This document shows, piece after piece, positions 10,623-20,302 of a stretch of DNA of 64,000 nucleotides (positions within the stretch are counted from its first letter, which is position 1; each line of letters opens with the position of its first letter). The DNA comes from Gammaproteobacteria bacterium. GTDB lineage: Bacteria > Pseudomonadota > Gammaproteobacteria > Steroidobacterales > Steroidobacteraceae. Both the position numbers and the translations under genes were made by a program. The stretch covers positions 1 through 64,000 of the forward strand of contig JANYJY010000035.1 in the NCBI GenBank assembly GCA_025358295.1, given 5' to 3'. The notes under the pieces are model-generated. The model saw only the letters and a list, made by a program, of their open reading frames with translations, was not told the origin of the DNA and searched no databases.

Positions 10623-11339
10623 TCAGCCGACCGACCGGCGCGGCTTCTGCGGCAGAAACCTCCGGTTCTTTATTTGCGTCAGCGTCGCGACGTGATCCAG
10701 CGACGCGCACTGCAGGTAGATCAGCTGCATATAGCCGCGACGGAAAAGATTGAGCACGGCCGCATCGTTCAGCCCCATCAACGCCTCGGGACTCACGGTG
10801 TAGAGCCCGGTCACTTCGCGATACGAACCGTCGTCGAAGTGGGATTTGATGGTGACGGCCTCGATGAGTTTCAGCTCCATCAAGGTGGCGATGAAATTCT
10901 TGGTGCGCTCGAGCCCGGGTTTGAGTTGACGCATCAGCCCCATGACCGCTTGCAGATAGGCACTGGGCGCGCCCGCCTCATCGAACAGGGCCTGCTCGCC
11001 GGCCGCGCTTACGCGGGGATTGTCGAGGTCGATGGCCAGGTCTTCACCGGACGTGTAGAAGGGCCCGCGCTGAAGATTCAGTGGACGATATAGATTCTCT
11101 ACACGATGCGCCTCGACGAACAAGTTCTCGCCGACCTCGAAGCCCAGCATGACGCCGCAGTAGAACTGGCCAGTATCCGCGTCCTTAGAAAACAGGATGG
11201 GATAGTGCAGGGCAAGCAAAGCAAACTCGTTGACCGCTACGGCGACGAAGCGCTGATTGTCCCCCAGCTCCAAGGCCGGCTGTGCGTGTACTCGCAGCTT
11301 GCGGTGCAACTCGGTGTTCAAAATAACGATATGGGTCAC
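10623..11339 (-). CDS. SapC family protein
   Basis: NQRFVAVAVNEFALLALHYPILFSKDADTGQFYCGVMLGFEVGENLF. Confidence 0.85.
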   Translation of the reverse strand: MTHIVILNTELHRKLRVHAQPALELGDNQRFVAVAVNEFALLALHYPILFSKDADTGQFYCGVMLGFEVGENLFVEAHRVENLYRPLNLQRGPFYTSGEDLAIDLDNPRVSAAGEQALFDEAGAPSAYLQAVMGLMRQLKPGLERTKNFIATLMELKLIEAVTIKSHFDDGSYREVTGLYTVSPEALMGLNDAAVLNLFRRGYMQLIYLQCASLDHVATLTQIKNRRFLPQKPRRSVG

Positions 11340-11353
11340 TGTAGTCGCTTCAG

Positions 11354-12901
11354 TTAGATCGGTTGCAGGCCGTATTCAAAAATCTTGTTCATAAGCTCGC
11401 GGTTTTTCGGCAGCTGCGCGCGCATCTGCTTGGCGAGAACCGCGGCATCATTCATATACCGGGCGGCGGCGGCAGCGGTGCCGGCATTGTCCTGCTGCTC
11501 GACCTCGGTACGAAACCCCATACCATACAGCACATATTGATAACTGGCGGCGGGGAACACTTCTTCCAGCCGGTCAAACTCATCGAAGAACCAGGGTGAC
11601 TGGTATTTCCACAACTTGAGCAGGTTCTTGAGACGTTCCGGAACGCTGGCGGGATCCACATTGTCGCGCCAGAACGCGCTGTCCTGGCGCTGCGTGAGCA
11701 CATAGTGCAGTTTCAGGAAATCGATGATGCGGCCCCATCGATAGTGGGTGACATCGTTGAAACGTGCCGCAACGATATCCATCACCTCGCGATTGGCCGG
11801 CAATTGTTCGGCGATGAACTTGGCCGACAACTCGACCAAGACGATGGCCGAGGATTCCAGCGGCTCGAGAAAACCGGCCGCCAATCCCACCGCCACGCAA
11901 TTGTTCTTCCAGAACGTCGTGCGATGACCGGACCGAATTTTGATTTTCCGGGGCGTCAGGTGCCGATGCTCCGCACCTAAGTAGCTCATCAGCGTTTCGC
12001 AGGCCTCATCATCGCTGGCGTGACGCGTCGAGTACACGTAACCGGTACCGCGCCGCGTCGGCAGGCCGATATCCCAGATCCAACCGGCCGTCTGCGCGGT
12101 GGAAATCGTGTGCGAGGACATGGGCGCGTCGGGCGTCGGGTACGGGACCTGCAGCGCGAGAGCAGCATCGCAAAACAACACATCGCCGCAGTCCTTGAAG
12201 CTCACACCCAATGTCTTGCCGAGCAGAAGCGAGGCAAAGCCGGTGCAGTCCACGAACAGATCGCCCGTGATTTGCCCAACCTGCTGCGTGTCGATCGACT
12301 TGATGTCGCCCTGTTCCGTCAGATTCACGCTCGTGACATCGGCCAGCACGTGGCGCACCCCTAGCTTCTGGGTGCAGTGCTGCTGCAGGAAGCCGGCAAA
12401 CTTTCCCGCGTCCAAGTGGTAGGCATAGTTGGCCACCGCCTCGTACTCAGGAGTGGTGATCATTTTCGGCGCCAAGCCTTGTTCGCATAGCTGCCCCTGC
12501 GGGGACACCGCGTCGCAGAAGCTGCCGCCGCCCATGCATAACCAATGAGGTGCCAGATTCACCTGCGTGAATCCCTGCGGCAGCATCAGCGGATGATAGT
12601 AGGCGTCATCGTCCGCGCCGGTGGTCCACCTGGCGAATTTCGCACCCTGTTTGAAGGCGGCATTGCAGTGGCGGAAAAAATCCGTTTCCGATACGCCCAT
12701 CTTCTGCAGGCTCGATCGCAGCGTGGGCCAGGTTCCCTCGCCCACGCCGATAATGGGCACGGTCGGCGATTCCACCAGAGTGACGGAAAAGCCGGAACTC
12801 ATGCGGCCCTGGTGGCGCGCCGCGATGATGCCCGCGGTGAGCCATCCTGCCGTGCCGCCACCGACAATGACCACGGATTGAGTGCGTTGGCTCATGCGCA
12901 A
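11354..12901 (-). CDS. Tryptophan halogenase-like flavoprotein
   Basis: VVIVGGGTAGWLTA FAD motif, GVGEGTWP, AFKQGAKF, GWIWDIGL (WxWxI). Confidence 0.9.
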   Translation of the reverse strand: MRMSQRTQSVVIVGGGTAGWLTAGIIAARHQGRMSSGFSVTLVESPTVPIIGVGEGTWPTLRSSLQKMGVSETDFFRHCNAAFKQGAKFARWTTGADDDAYYHPLMLPQGFTQVNLAPHWLCMGGGSFCDAVSPQGQLCEQGLAPKMITTPEYEAVANYAYHLDAGKFAGFLQQHCTQKLGVRHVLADVTSVNLTEQGDIKSIDTQQVGQITGDLFVDCTGFASLLLGKTLGVSFKDCGDVLFCDAALALQVPYPTPDAPMSSHTISTAQTAGWIWDIGLPTRRGTGYVYSTRHASDDEACETLMSYLGAEHRHLTPRKIKIRSGHRTTFWKNNCVAVGLAAGFLEPLESSAIVLVELSAKFIAEQLPANREVMDIVAARFNDVTHYRWGRIIDFLKLHYVLTQRQDSAFWRDNVDPASVPERLKNLLKLWKYQSPWFFDEFDRLEEVFPAASYQYVLYGMGFRTEVEQQDNAGTAAAAARYMNDAAVLAKQMRAQLPKNRELMNKIFEYGLQPI

Positions 12902-12914
12902 TTATCCCACGAAC

Positions 12915-14420
12915 TCACGCCGAGGCCGAGCAGTTTTGTCGGATGAATTCCTCATGCGTGGGCATGGCCTGCGCGCATTGCCGGATGACGCTGCGGATAT
13001 TGGCGAGGTTGTCGGCGACCTGTGCGGGATCGAGTATGGCGGCCAGCGGATCGTCGCTTTCCGGCATTATGTTTTGTCCGACGAAAACGTACAGCCAACT
13101 CTGCATCGGGAACAGCTCATTGTCTTCGCGCAGCAGGCGGCCATGGCTGCGGAACAAATCGATTTTTTCCTTGAGGCTGTCCGGCTTGTCGACATTGCGG
13201 CAATAGCGCCATATTTCACTGTCATTCCGCTCTGTCATGCTGTAGTGCAGGACCAGGAAGTCCCGCACACGCTCGTATTCGGCCGCAATGGTTTTGTTAT
13301 AGCGATCGACGTCCGCGCTGGCGAAATTACGATCGGGGAAATAAGACAGCAGCAGCGCAATGCCGCGTTGGATGAAATGGATGCTGGTGGACTCCAAGGG
13401 CTCGAGGAATCCGGACGACAAACCGATTGCCACGCAATTTTTATTCCAAAAGCGCTTGCGTCGGCCGGTGGCGAATTGCAGTTTGAGCGGCTCGGCCAAT
13501 GCCTTGCCCTCGATGCTGGATACCAGTTCGTCCTGCGCCAGCGTGTCGCTGAGAAAACCGCTGCTGTAGACATAGCCATTGCCGATGCGATGCTGCAAGG
13601 GAATACGCCACTGCCATCCCGCAGCCTTGGCCGTCACCCGCGTGTACGATGATAAGGGGCCGGTGCGTTCACACGGCATCGCAGCCGCGCGATCGCAGGG
13701 CAGCCAATGATTCCAATGTTCGTAACCGGTCTGCAGCGCGCCCTCGATAAGCAGTCCTCGAAAACCCGAACAATCGATGAATAGATCGGCCTCGACTTCC
13801 TCACCGCTCTCCAGGGTCAGCGCGCGAATGAAGCCGTTCTCGGACTGCAGCGATACCGCTTTGACCTTGCCTTCCGTACGCACGACCCCGCCGGCCTCGG
13901 CGATCGTTCGCAGATACCGTGCAAACAGCGATGCATCGAAGTGCAGGGCGTAAGTGATTTTCTCCACGGGGGAGTTGGCCGCCTGAACCGGCCGCATGAA
14001 TTTCCCCGCGTACGCCGCCGTCGCCTCGAGCGAATGTTCCTCGAGCCTGCTGGCGTTGCCCGCCCGAAAGGCTTTCAGCCAATAGGCAGAGAAGGCCACG
14101 GGACCCAGGTCGAACCCCGTCTGTCCGAACGGGTGCATGTAGGAATGACCGATGCGGGTCCAATCCTTGAACTCGATGCCCAGCTTGAACGTCGATTTGG
14201 TCTTGCGGATGAGATCGTTCTCATCGATCCCCGCGGCACGGATGAAGTGCATGATGGGTGGGATCGTGGCCTCGCCCACTCCGATGATGCCGATTTGATC
14301 GGATTCGATCAGGCGTATACGGACCAGCGACTTGAAGAACTTGGCGAGGCTCACAGCCGTCATCCAGCCTGCAGTGCCGCCGCCCACGATCGCGATACTG
14401 CGAATTGGAGTATTCGTCAT
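12915..14420 (-). CDS. Tryptophan halogenase-like flavoprotein
   Basis: IAIVGGGTAGWMTA, GVGEATIPP, TFKLGIEFKDW, GWQWRIPLQHR (WxWxIP). Confidence 0.92.
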   Translation of the reverse strand: MTNTPIRSIAIVGGGTAGWMTAVSLAKFFKSLVRIRLIESDQIGIIGVGEATIPPIMHFIRAAGIDENDLIRKTKSTFKLGIEFKDWTRIGHSYMHPFGQTGFDLGPVAFSAYWLKAFRAGNASRLEEHSLEATAAYAGKFMRPVQAANSPVEKITYALHFDASLFARYLRTIAEAGGVVRTEGKVKAVSLQSENGFIRALTLESGEEVEADLFIDCSGFRGLLIEGALQTGYEHWNHWLPCDRAAAMPCERTGPLSSYTRVTAKAAGWQWRIPLQHRIGNGYVYSSGFLSDTLAQDELVSSIEGKALAEPLKLQFATGRRKRFWNKNCVAIGLSSGFLEPLESTSIHFIQRGIALLLSYFPDRNFASADVDRYNKTIAAEYERVRDFLVLHYSMTERNDSEIWRYCRNVDKPDSLKEKIDLFRSHGRLLREDNELFPMQSWLYVFVGQNIMPESDDPLAAILDPAQVADNLANIRSVIRQCAQAMPTHEEFIRQNCSASA

Positions 14421-14443
14421 GACATCGAGATCATATCACCGCG

Positions 14444-14476
14444 ATAAAAGAGGGCCGCCCGGTAAAGGCGGCCCTC
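14444..14476 (-). terminator. Intrinsic terminator between TonB receptor and halogenase gene
   Basis: On the minus strand: GAGGGCCGCC-TTTACCG-GGCGGCCCTC followed by TTTTATC; perfect 10-bp stem plus T tract. Confidence 0.85.
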
Positions 14477-14492
14477 GTCGTCGGCTCTCACG

Positions 14493-17481
14493 CTAGAGCT
14501 TGGCGTGAACCCCCAGGGTGTACGTGCGGCCGGTATCGACCACATCGAGGATTTGCTCCGAGAAGCGGCCACGGGTGCTGAACGCCTGATCGGTGAGGTT
14601 GAGGGCCTCGAAGTAGACGCTGAAGTGGCGGTTGATTGCGTAGCTGGCGCTGAAATCCACATAGGTAGACGCATTGACGAACACCGGTTCAGCGCCGAAA
14701 TTGGAGTTCGCCTGGTGCTGACCGAATTTATCCAGATCAGCGGCGCGGTGGTTGATCGCGACGCGGGCCTGAAAGCCGTACTTGTCGTAGAAGGGCACAA
14801 AGTTATAGGAGTTGGCCAGCCCCGTGACGGCAAACGCGCCGACGTTCAAATCGTACGGATTATAGGGCTTGTTGGTGCTGACGAAGGTGGCATTGGCCTG
14901 GAAGCCAAAGCCGCTATCGCCAATCATATGCTGAACCCCCAACTCGACGCCTCACCTCGGCCGAAGGTCCGTTGACCGAGGCCGTAATGGCGAACTGTGC
15001 CAGCGAACCGTCGGGCAGCGTCACCCCATTGATGGGAGCGGTGACAGTGCCGCCGACGATGAAGTTGGTCACCTCTTTGACGAAGGCGTCGGCCGACAGG
15101 TAGGAGTTTTGCGCGTAATACCATTCGGCGCCGAAATCCAAATTATCCGACAGGTAGGGCAGTAGGTTCGGATTGCCGCCCGTGGCATTGAGTCCCCCAA
15201 CCCGTTGGCCCGCGGGGACATTCACTGTCGGGGTGATCTTGTCCAATTGCGGACGAGTCAAGGTGCGCGAGGCATCGAAGCGTACCTTTAAGTCGTCGGT
15301 GAGATTCAAGCTCAGATCGAGATTCGGCAGCAGGTAACGGTACTCGCTCTTGTTGTTGACAGTGCTGATCGGCGAGGGTTTGAAGCCGTAGGCTGTCTTG
15401 TCCGTAGACAGAATATACAGCTGGCCGGTCGGCAGGCTCGCAAGACCGCCAGAATTCACGTGGGTGACCTCGAAGCGCAACCCGACGTTGATCTTCAGCG
15501 GCATGTCCGCGATCTTGGTGGATTCCGAGAGGTTCAGGTACGGCGCCACCGTGTTTTCGCTGATGTTCTGGTGGTTGCCGACATTCTCGTACATGATGTA
15601 CTTGCCGGTGCAAGGAGTACTCCCGGCGAGATTAGTGCAGTTCCCGACGTTCATCCCCGCGCCGTTCAAGCCCTCCAAATAGGCCCTGATCGCGTAGCCG
15701 TTGGCCGCCAGAAGGGCCGGCGGCAGATTGCCGCCATTACCCCAGCCGCTGATAAAATTAGAGCCGGTGGTGTAGGAACCAGAAATCAAGTTCGCGGGGA
15801 TCGGGGCGACGCCGCCGGAACCGTTCGGCACCGGGCCGTAGCCGGCATACATCTGCCAGGTATAGGGCAGGTCAGTAAATGAGCGCAGTGACTCGGCGTC
15901 GTGGGTGAACTGCACGCCGTACTTGAACTTCAACGTGTCATCGGACCAAGTGCCTTGCAGCTTGAACTGGTTGATGCTGTCCTTGTTCTGGTTATAGTCT
16001 TCCACCAACACGTGGGAGCCGATGATGGTGGGGTCGAGGAAACGTGACGCGTTCCCGCTCGGACCATAGCCCACCGGATAGGGTAAATTCTTGCTGCCGT
16101 TCGTCACGATGCCGATGCTGGTGTTGTTGGCCGGGCTGTTGCCGTAGCCGACATCGGCGTCCAATTCGCTGAGTTGCCCGCCAGGATTTAACTTGGACAC
16201 GGCCGTGTAGGCATCAAATAGGAAGGAGGTGTGCGCGCTCACATCCCACTTCACATTGAGGCCCAAGGTGTTGTCTTCCACCACCGAACCATTGATCGCC
16301 GCCTGAAAGTCGGTCGGAGAGCCTGGTTGCGTGAAACTTGACACCGTGCCGTCCGGGGCTTGGGTCACCTCTCTGATGGTGCCATTGTTGAACCAGACGC
16401 TGAAGCCTTGCTGAATCTGGGTCAGCGTCTCCTTCGAGTAGTTATCATCGAGCGTGATCTCCACGCCATCCATCGGTCGGGCCTGCAAAACCAGGCGGGC
16501 GCCGACGCGCTTGTCCTCGTTATGCTCCTGGTAGACACCGTAGTCTTGGATGAACCAATCCTTGATGGTGACAGGATTGGTGGGCGAGCCGGGCGCCGTC
16601 AAACAAGGTCCGGCGCCTTTCAGTTGGCAGGGAGCCAATCCCGAGCCGCCGGAAACCCCCAGGACTCCATCGCCCCGGCCGCCTTCCCAGCCCTGAATAT
16701 CGACGTGATTGCCTTGCAGCTTGGTGTCCGCATAGGCAATGTCGGCCAAAATACCGAAGCGATCATCCGCAAAGGTGTCGCTGAACAGCAGACCCGCGTT
16801 CGGCGTCACTTTGCTTTCGCCGCTCGAATCGCTCGCCGACACCGAACCCGCCAATTGCAAGCCGGGGTGGTCGAAAGGCTTGGGATACTTGATATTGATC
16901 GTCGCCCCGATTGCGCCGCTCGACAGGGCCGAGTCGGGTGTCTTCAGGACATCGACTTGACCGACGAAGTCCGCCCCCACCGCACCGAAGTCGAAGCCAC
17001 GGTTGCCGCTCGAGGTTGGCACCTGGCGACCGTCGTAAAGTGTTTCATTGAACTCGGGACCAAAACCGCGCACGGTGACTTGGTTGGCGGCGCCGGTCGA
17101 CCCCGACACCCCGCCCATCGACTTCTGCGTTGCGCGGCTCACCGTCACGCCCGGGATTCTCTCCATCGCAGTGGCAAGGTTCGAGTCGGGGAATTTGCCT
17201 ATGTCTTCAGCCGAGATCGCGTCAACGATACCAACTGAGTCACGCTTGATGTCCAAACTCTTTTGCAGCGAGGCGCGTATTCCGGTGACGGTGATCTCGC
17301 TCAGCTCATCGGAACTAGAGGTCGTCGCGGCATCCGCCGCAAATAACGAACCGCTAAAGGCCAAGGATCCGAGTGCAAGTCCGGACATTCCGATTCTGGC
17401 GTAGGCCGGGCGTTCGAAAGCGGCCTGAGTGGTTTTCTTGGCAGCGTTCTTGATGGCATTCCGCCGTGTCTTTCGGCTCAT
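14493..17481 (-). pseudogene. TonB-dependent receptor with an apparent frameshift near 14940-14960
   Basis: ORF 14914-17481 has signal, TonB box region (EITVTGIRASLQKSLDIKRDSVGIVDAISAEDIGKFPDSN) and plug. The C-terminal barrel strands (ELGVQHMIGDSGFGFQANATF...RTYTLGVHAKL) continue in another frame as ORF 14493-14942. Confidence 0.8.
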
Positions 17482-17622
17482 TAGCAGTCTCCCCCAATAA
17501 ATATATATTTGTTAACAAACAACAGCCCACGCGGCGCCGCATTGACGGCGGAAGCCGAGCAAAACAAGATATTTAAGACTCCCGGGATTACCCCCTATCG
17601 TGTAGCTGTTACGTCACTCTCA

Positions 17623-17636
17623 TGGTAGCGCTACCT
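17623..17636. promoter_or_regulatory. Putative LacI-family operator TGGTAGCGCTACCT upstream of TonB receptor
   Basis: Contains the perfect 12-bp palindrome GGTAGCGCTACC. Confidence 0.75.
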
Positions 17637-17681
17637 TCTTACCGTCAGTATAAGCACGGTTCTAAATCGAAATCAACCACA

Positions 17682-17735
17682 TTCTGACAGCGCTGCCATA
17701 CGAAGATCAAGCACTTTCTGACAGCGCTGCCATAC
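17682..17735. repeat. Two 20-bp direct repeats TTCTGACAGCGCTGCCATAC, each containing palindromic TGACAGCGCTGCCA
   Basis: Copies at 17682-17701 and 17716-17735 with 34-bp period, in the receptor promoter region. Confidence 0.85.
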
Positions 17736-17965
17736 CTGTAATAAAAGCTCTTCCGCCGCCGTGCCTGAAATCACCCGCGTTACGGCGCCAAGAGCTGTCG
17801 GCGCAGGCGGTTCGTCACTGTCCACGCCACCGAAATGACCATCTCGGGCCCCTGCTCCGGGGCTCGTTGCGGCAGCAGCCCATTCAACCAGACCCAGTTT
17901 GCGCTAAACGCAAGGTTGAAGTCTCGAACATCTGTAGTTTTGCTGCCACGGTGTGAGACCTGCCT

Positions 17966-20302
17966 TTACTCGGTCACGGTCAACGTTGTGGGCCTTACAT
18001 CGACGGAATCAGCGCCCACCATGATGGTGAAGGTTCCGGGCTCTACCACACGATGCATCTCGGCGTTCCAGAATTGCAGCGCGCGCGAATCCACGTCGAA
18101 GGAAACCGTCTTGGTTTCTCCGGGCGCCAGTGTGACGCGGCGAAAGCCCTTGAGTTCCTTGACCGGGCGCGTCACGGAACTCACGTCGTCGCGGATGTAG
18201 AGCTGCACGACCTCATCGCCCGCGCGGCTTCCGGTGTTCCTAACATCCGTGGTTACGGTTACAGAGCCATCGGTTTTGATGCTGGCTGAAGACAGGCGCG
18301 GCGTGCCGATCTCGAACGTGGTGTAGCTCAAGCCAAAGCCAAATGGGAACAAAGGTTCCGTCGTGTCGAACAGATATCCGCGCCGCGCGCTGGGTTTGCG
18401 GTTGTAGAACATCGGCAGCTGACCGACCGAGCGCGCCAGAGTGACGGGAAGCTTTCCGCTGGGATTGAAATCGCCGAACAGAATGTCGGCCAGCGCCGTT
18501 CCTCCCTCCTGACCCAGATACCAACCCTCGATCAAGGCATTCGCCCGCGCGGCAATATTGACCACGGCCGGCGGCCGCCCATTCAAGAGCACGACCACTG
18601 TGGGCTTGTGCAGATTAAAAATCGCCGTGGCGAGATCATTCTGCTGACCGACCAATTCGAGACTGTCCCGATCGCCCAAATGAGTGTCGGCCCAGCCTTC
18701 GCGGCTGGTCTGCTCCGTGTCGCCGAGAACCAGCACGATCTCATCCGCACCGGCGGCGGCGGTGACGGCCGCCGCGATGAGCTGCGCGTTTTTTGCGGGA
18801 TCCGCGAGCTTCACCTCGTCGGCCCACCAGTCATCGTCCTCGGTGATGCGCACGCCTTCGGCGTAGACGACTCTTTCAGAGCTGCCGAGCTTGGTGCGAA
18901 TTCCCTCGAGTGCCGAAATAGCGTGGCGCGGACTGACCGAGTAGCCACCGAGCCGGGCCACGGCCGCATTGGGGCCGATGACAGCCAAGGTTTTGTGCGC
19001 CGAAATAGACAGCGGCAGTACGCCATCGTTCTTCAACAACACGGCGGCGCGATGCGCGGCGTCGAGCGCGACCGCACGCGCTTCGGCGTTTCCCGTCAAT
19101 AGATCGGCGGCAGCCGCGTCCGCATAGGGCTGTTCGAAGAGTCCGGCGAGAAACTTGAACTCGAGAATGCGCCGCACCGAGCCATCGATCTGCGCCTCGC
19201 TGACCTTGCCCGCCCGCACAGACGCGGCCAAAGTCCGATAGGCCTCCCCATCCGGCAGATCGACATCGACGCCGGCCGCGAGTGCCAAGATGGCCGCGGA
19301 GGATAGATCCGGCGCCACATGATGCAGCGTCATCAATTGTTCAATGCCCTCGTAATCGCTGACGACGGCGCCCTTGAATCCCCACTCACCTCGCAGCACA
19401 TCGTGCAGAAGCCAGCGATTGGCGTGCGAGGGCACGCCGTCGATCTCATTGTATGAAGGCATGACGGCGCGGACATTGGTCCGGCGCACGATCTCCTCGA
19501 AGGGCGGAAAGAAATTCTCGCGCAGGGTCCGTATCGAAATGCTGGCCGGACCCACATTGGTGCCGCTCTCCGGCTGCCCGTGGCCCGTCAGATGCTTGAG
19601 CGTGGCAAATACCTTGCCATCGGCGAGCGGCAGACTGTCCCCTTGAAGTCCGCGCACAGCGGCCACCCCAAGTTGCGACACCAGGTAAGGGTCCTCACCG
19701 AAGGTCTCTTCGATCCGTCCCCAACGGGGATCTCGTGCCACGTCCACGACGGGCGATAGGGCCTGCCGCACTCCCCGGGCGCGAATCTCGCGGCCGACGA
19801 TGGAATTGACCCGGCCGATGAGCTCGGTATCCCAGCTGCTTGCCAGACCAATGGCCTGGGGGAAATGCGTCGCATCGACGGCGGCATAGCCATGCAGCCC
19901 TTCCTCGTGGAACCAAACCGGAATGCCGAGACGCGTCTTCTCGAGCGCAAAATGCTGGATGGCATTCACGAGCTTGACCGTCGCTCGAGTGTCGCGCCCC
20001 GGCGCCAGTCGCGGCGATACGGCACCGCGCAGGTCCGCGGGCCTGGCGAATCCGCCGAAGCTGTTCGGGTATTTGGCGCCGGCCTTCGCGGCATCGAATT
20101 GCATATTCTTGTCGAATATCTCGATCTTGCCTTGCCACACCGCCAGCATCTGCGCCACTTTCTCCTCCAGAGTCATGCGGCCGAGCAGATCCTCGACCCG
20201 GGCACTGACCGGGGCGTGGGCATCTTTATAGACGGGAAGCGGCGCGGCCGGCGCCTGGCCGCCGGCCAACACGATCAATGCAACAGCGACGGCGGCGCGC
20301 AT
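17966..20302 (-). CDS. Glycoside hydrolase family 3 (beta-xylosidase/beta-glucosidase-like)
   Basis: Signal peptide, MTLEEKVAQM, FGEDPYLVSQLGVAAVRGLQG, GAVVSDYEGIEQL nucleophile region, fibronectin III-like C-terminus. Located in a xylose operon. Confidence 0.92.
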   Translation of the reverse strand: MRAAVAVALIVLAGGQAPAAPLPVYKDAHAPVSARVEDLLGRMTLEEKVAQMLAVWQGKIEIFDKNMQFDAAKAGAKYPNSFGGFARPADLRGAVSPRLAPGRDTRATVKLVNAIQHFALEKTRLGIPVWFHEEGLHGYAAVDATHFPQAIGLASSWDTELIGRVNSIVGREIRARGVRQALSPVVDVARDPRWGRIEETFGEDPYLVSQLGVAAVRGLQGDSLPLADGKVFATLKHLTGHGQPESGTNVGPASISIRTLRENFFPPFEEIVRRTNVRAVMPSYNEIDGVPSHANRWLLHDVLRGEWGFKGAVVSDYEGIEQLMTLHHVAPDLSSAAILALAAGVDVDLPDGEAYRTLAASVRAGKVSEAQIDGSVRRILEFKFLAGLFEQPYADAAAADLLTGNAEARAVALDAAHRAAVLLKNDGVLPLSISAHKTLAVIGPNAAVARLGGYSVSPRHAISALEGIRTKLGSSERVVYAEGVRITEDDDWWADEVKLADPAKNAQLIAAAVTAAAGADEIVLVLGDTEQTSREGWADTHLGDRDSLELVGQQNDLATAIFNLHKPTVVVLLNGRPPAVVNIAARANALIEGWYLGQEGGTALADILFGDFNPSGKLPVTLARSVGQLPMFYNRKPSARRGYLFDTTEPLFPFGFGLSYTTFEIGTPRLSSASIKTDGSVTVTTDVRNTGSRAGDEVVQLYIRDDVSSVTRPVKELKGFRRVTLAPGETKTVSFDVDSRALQFWNAEMHRVVEPGTFTIMVGADSVDVRPTTLTVTE

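Noticed and set aside
17766-17960. Possible small minus-strand ORF (VRDFNLAFSANWVWLNGLLPQRAPEQG...)
   Set aside because: No recognisable domain or start; probably non-coding sequence downstream of GH3.
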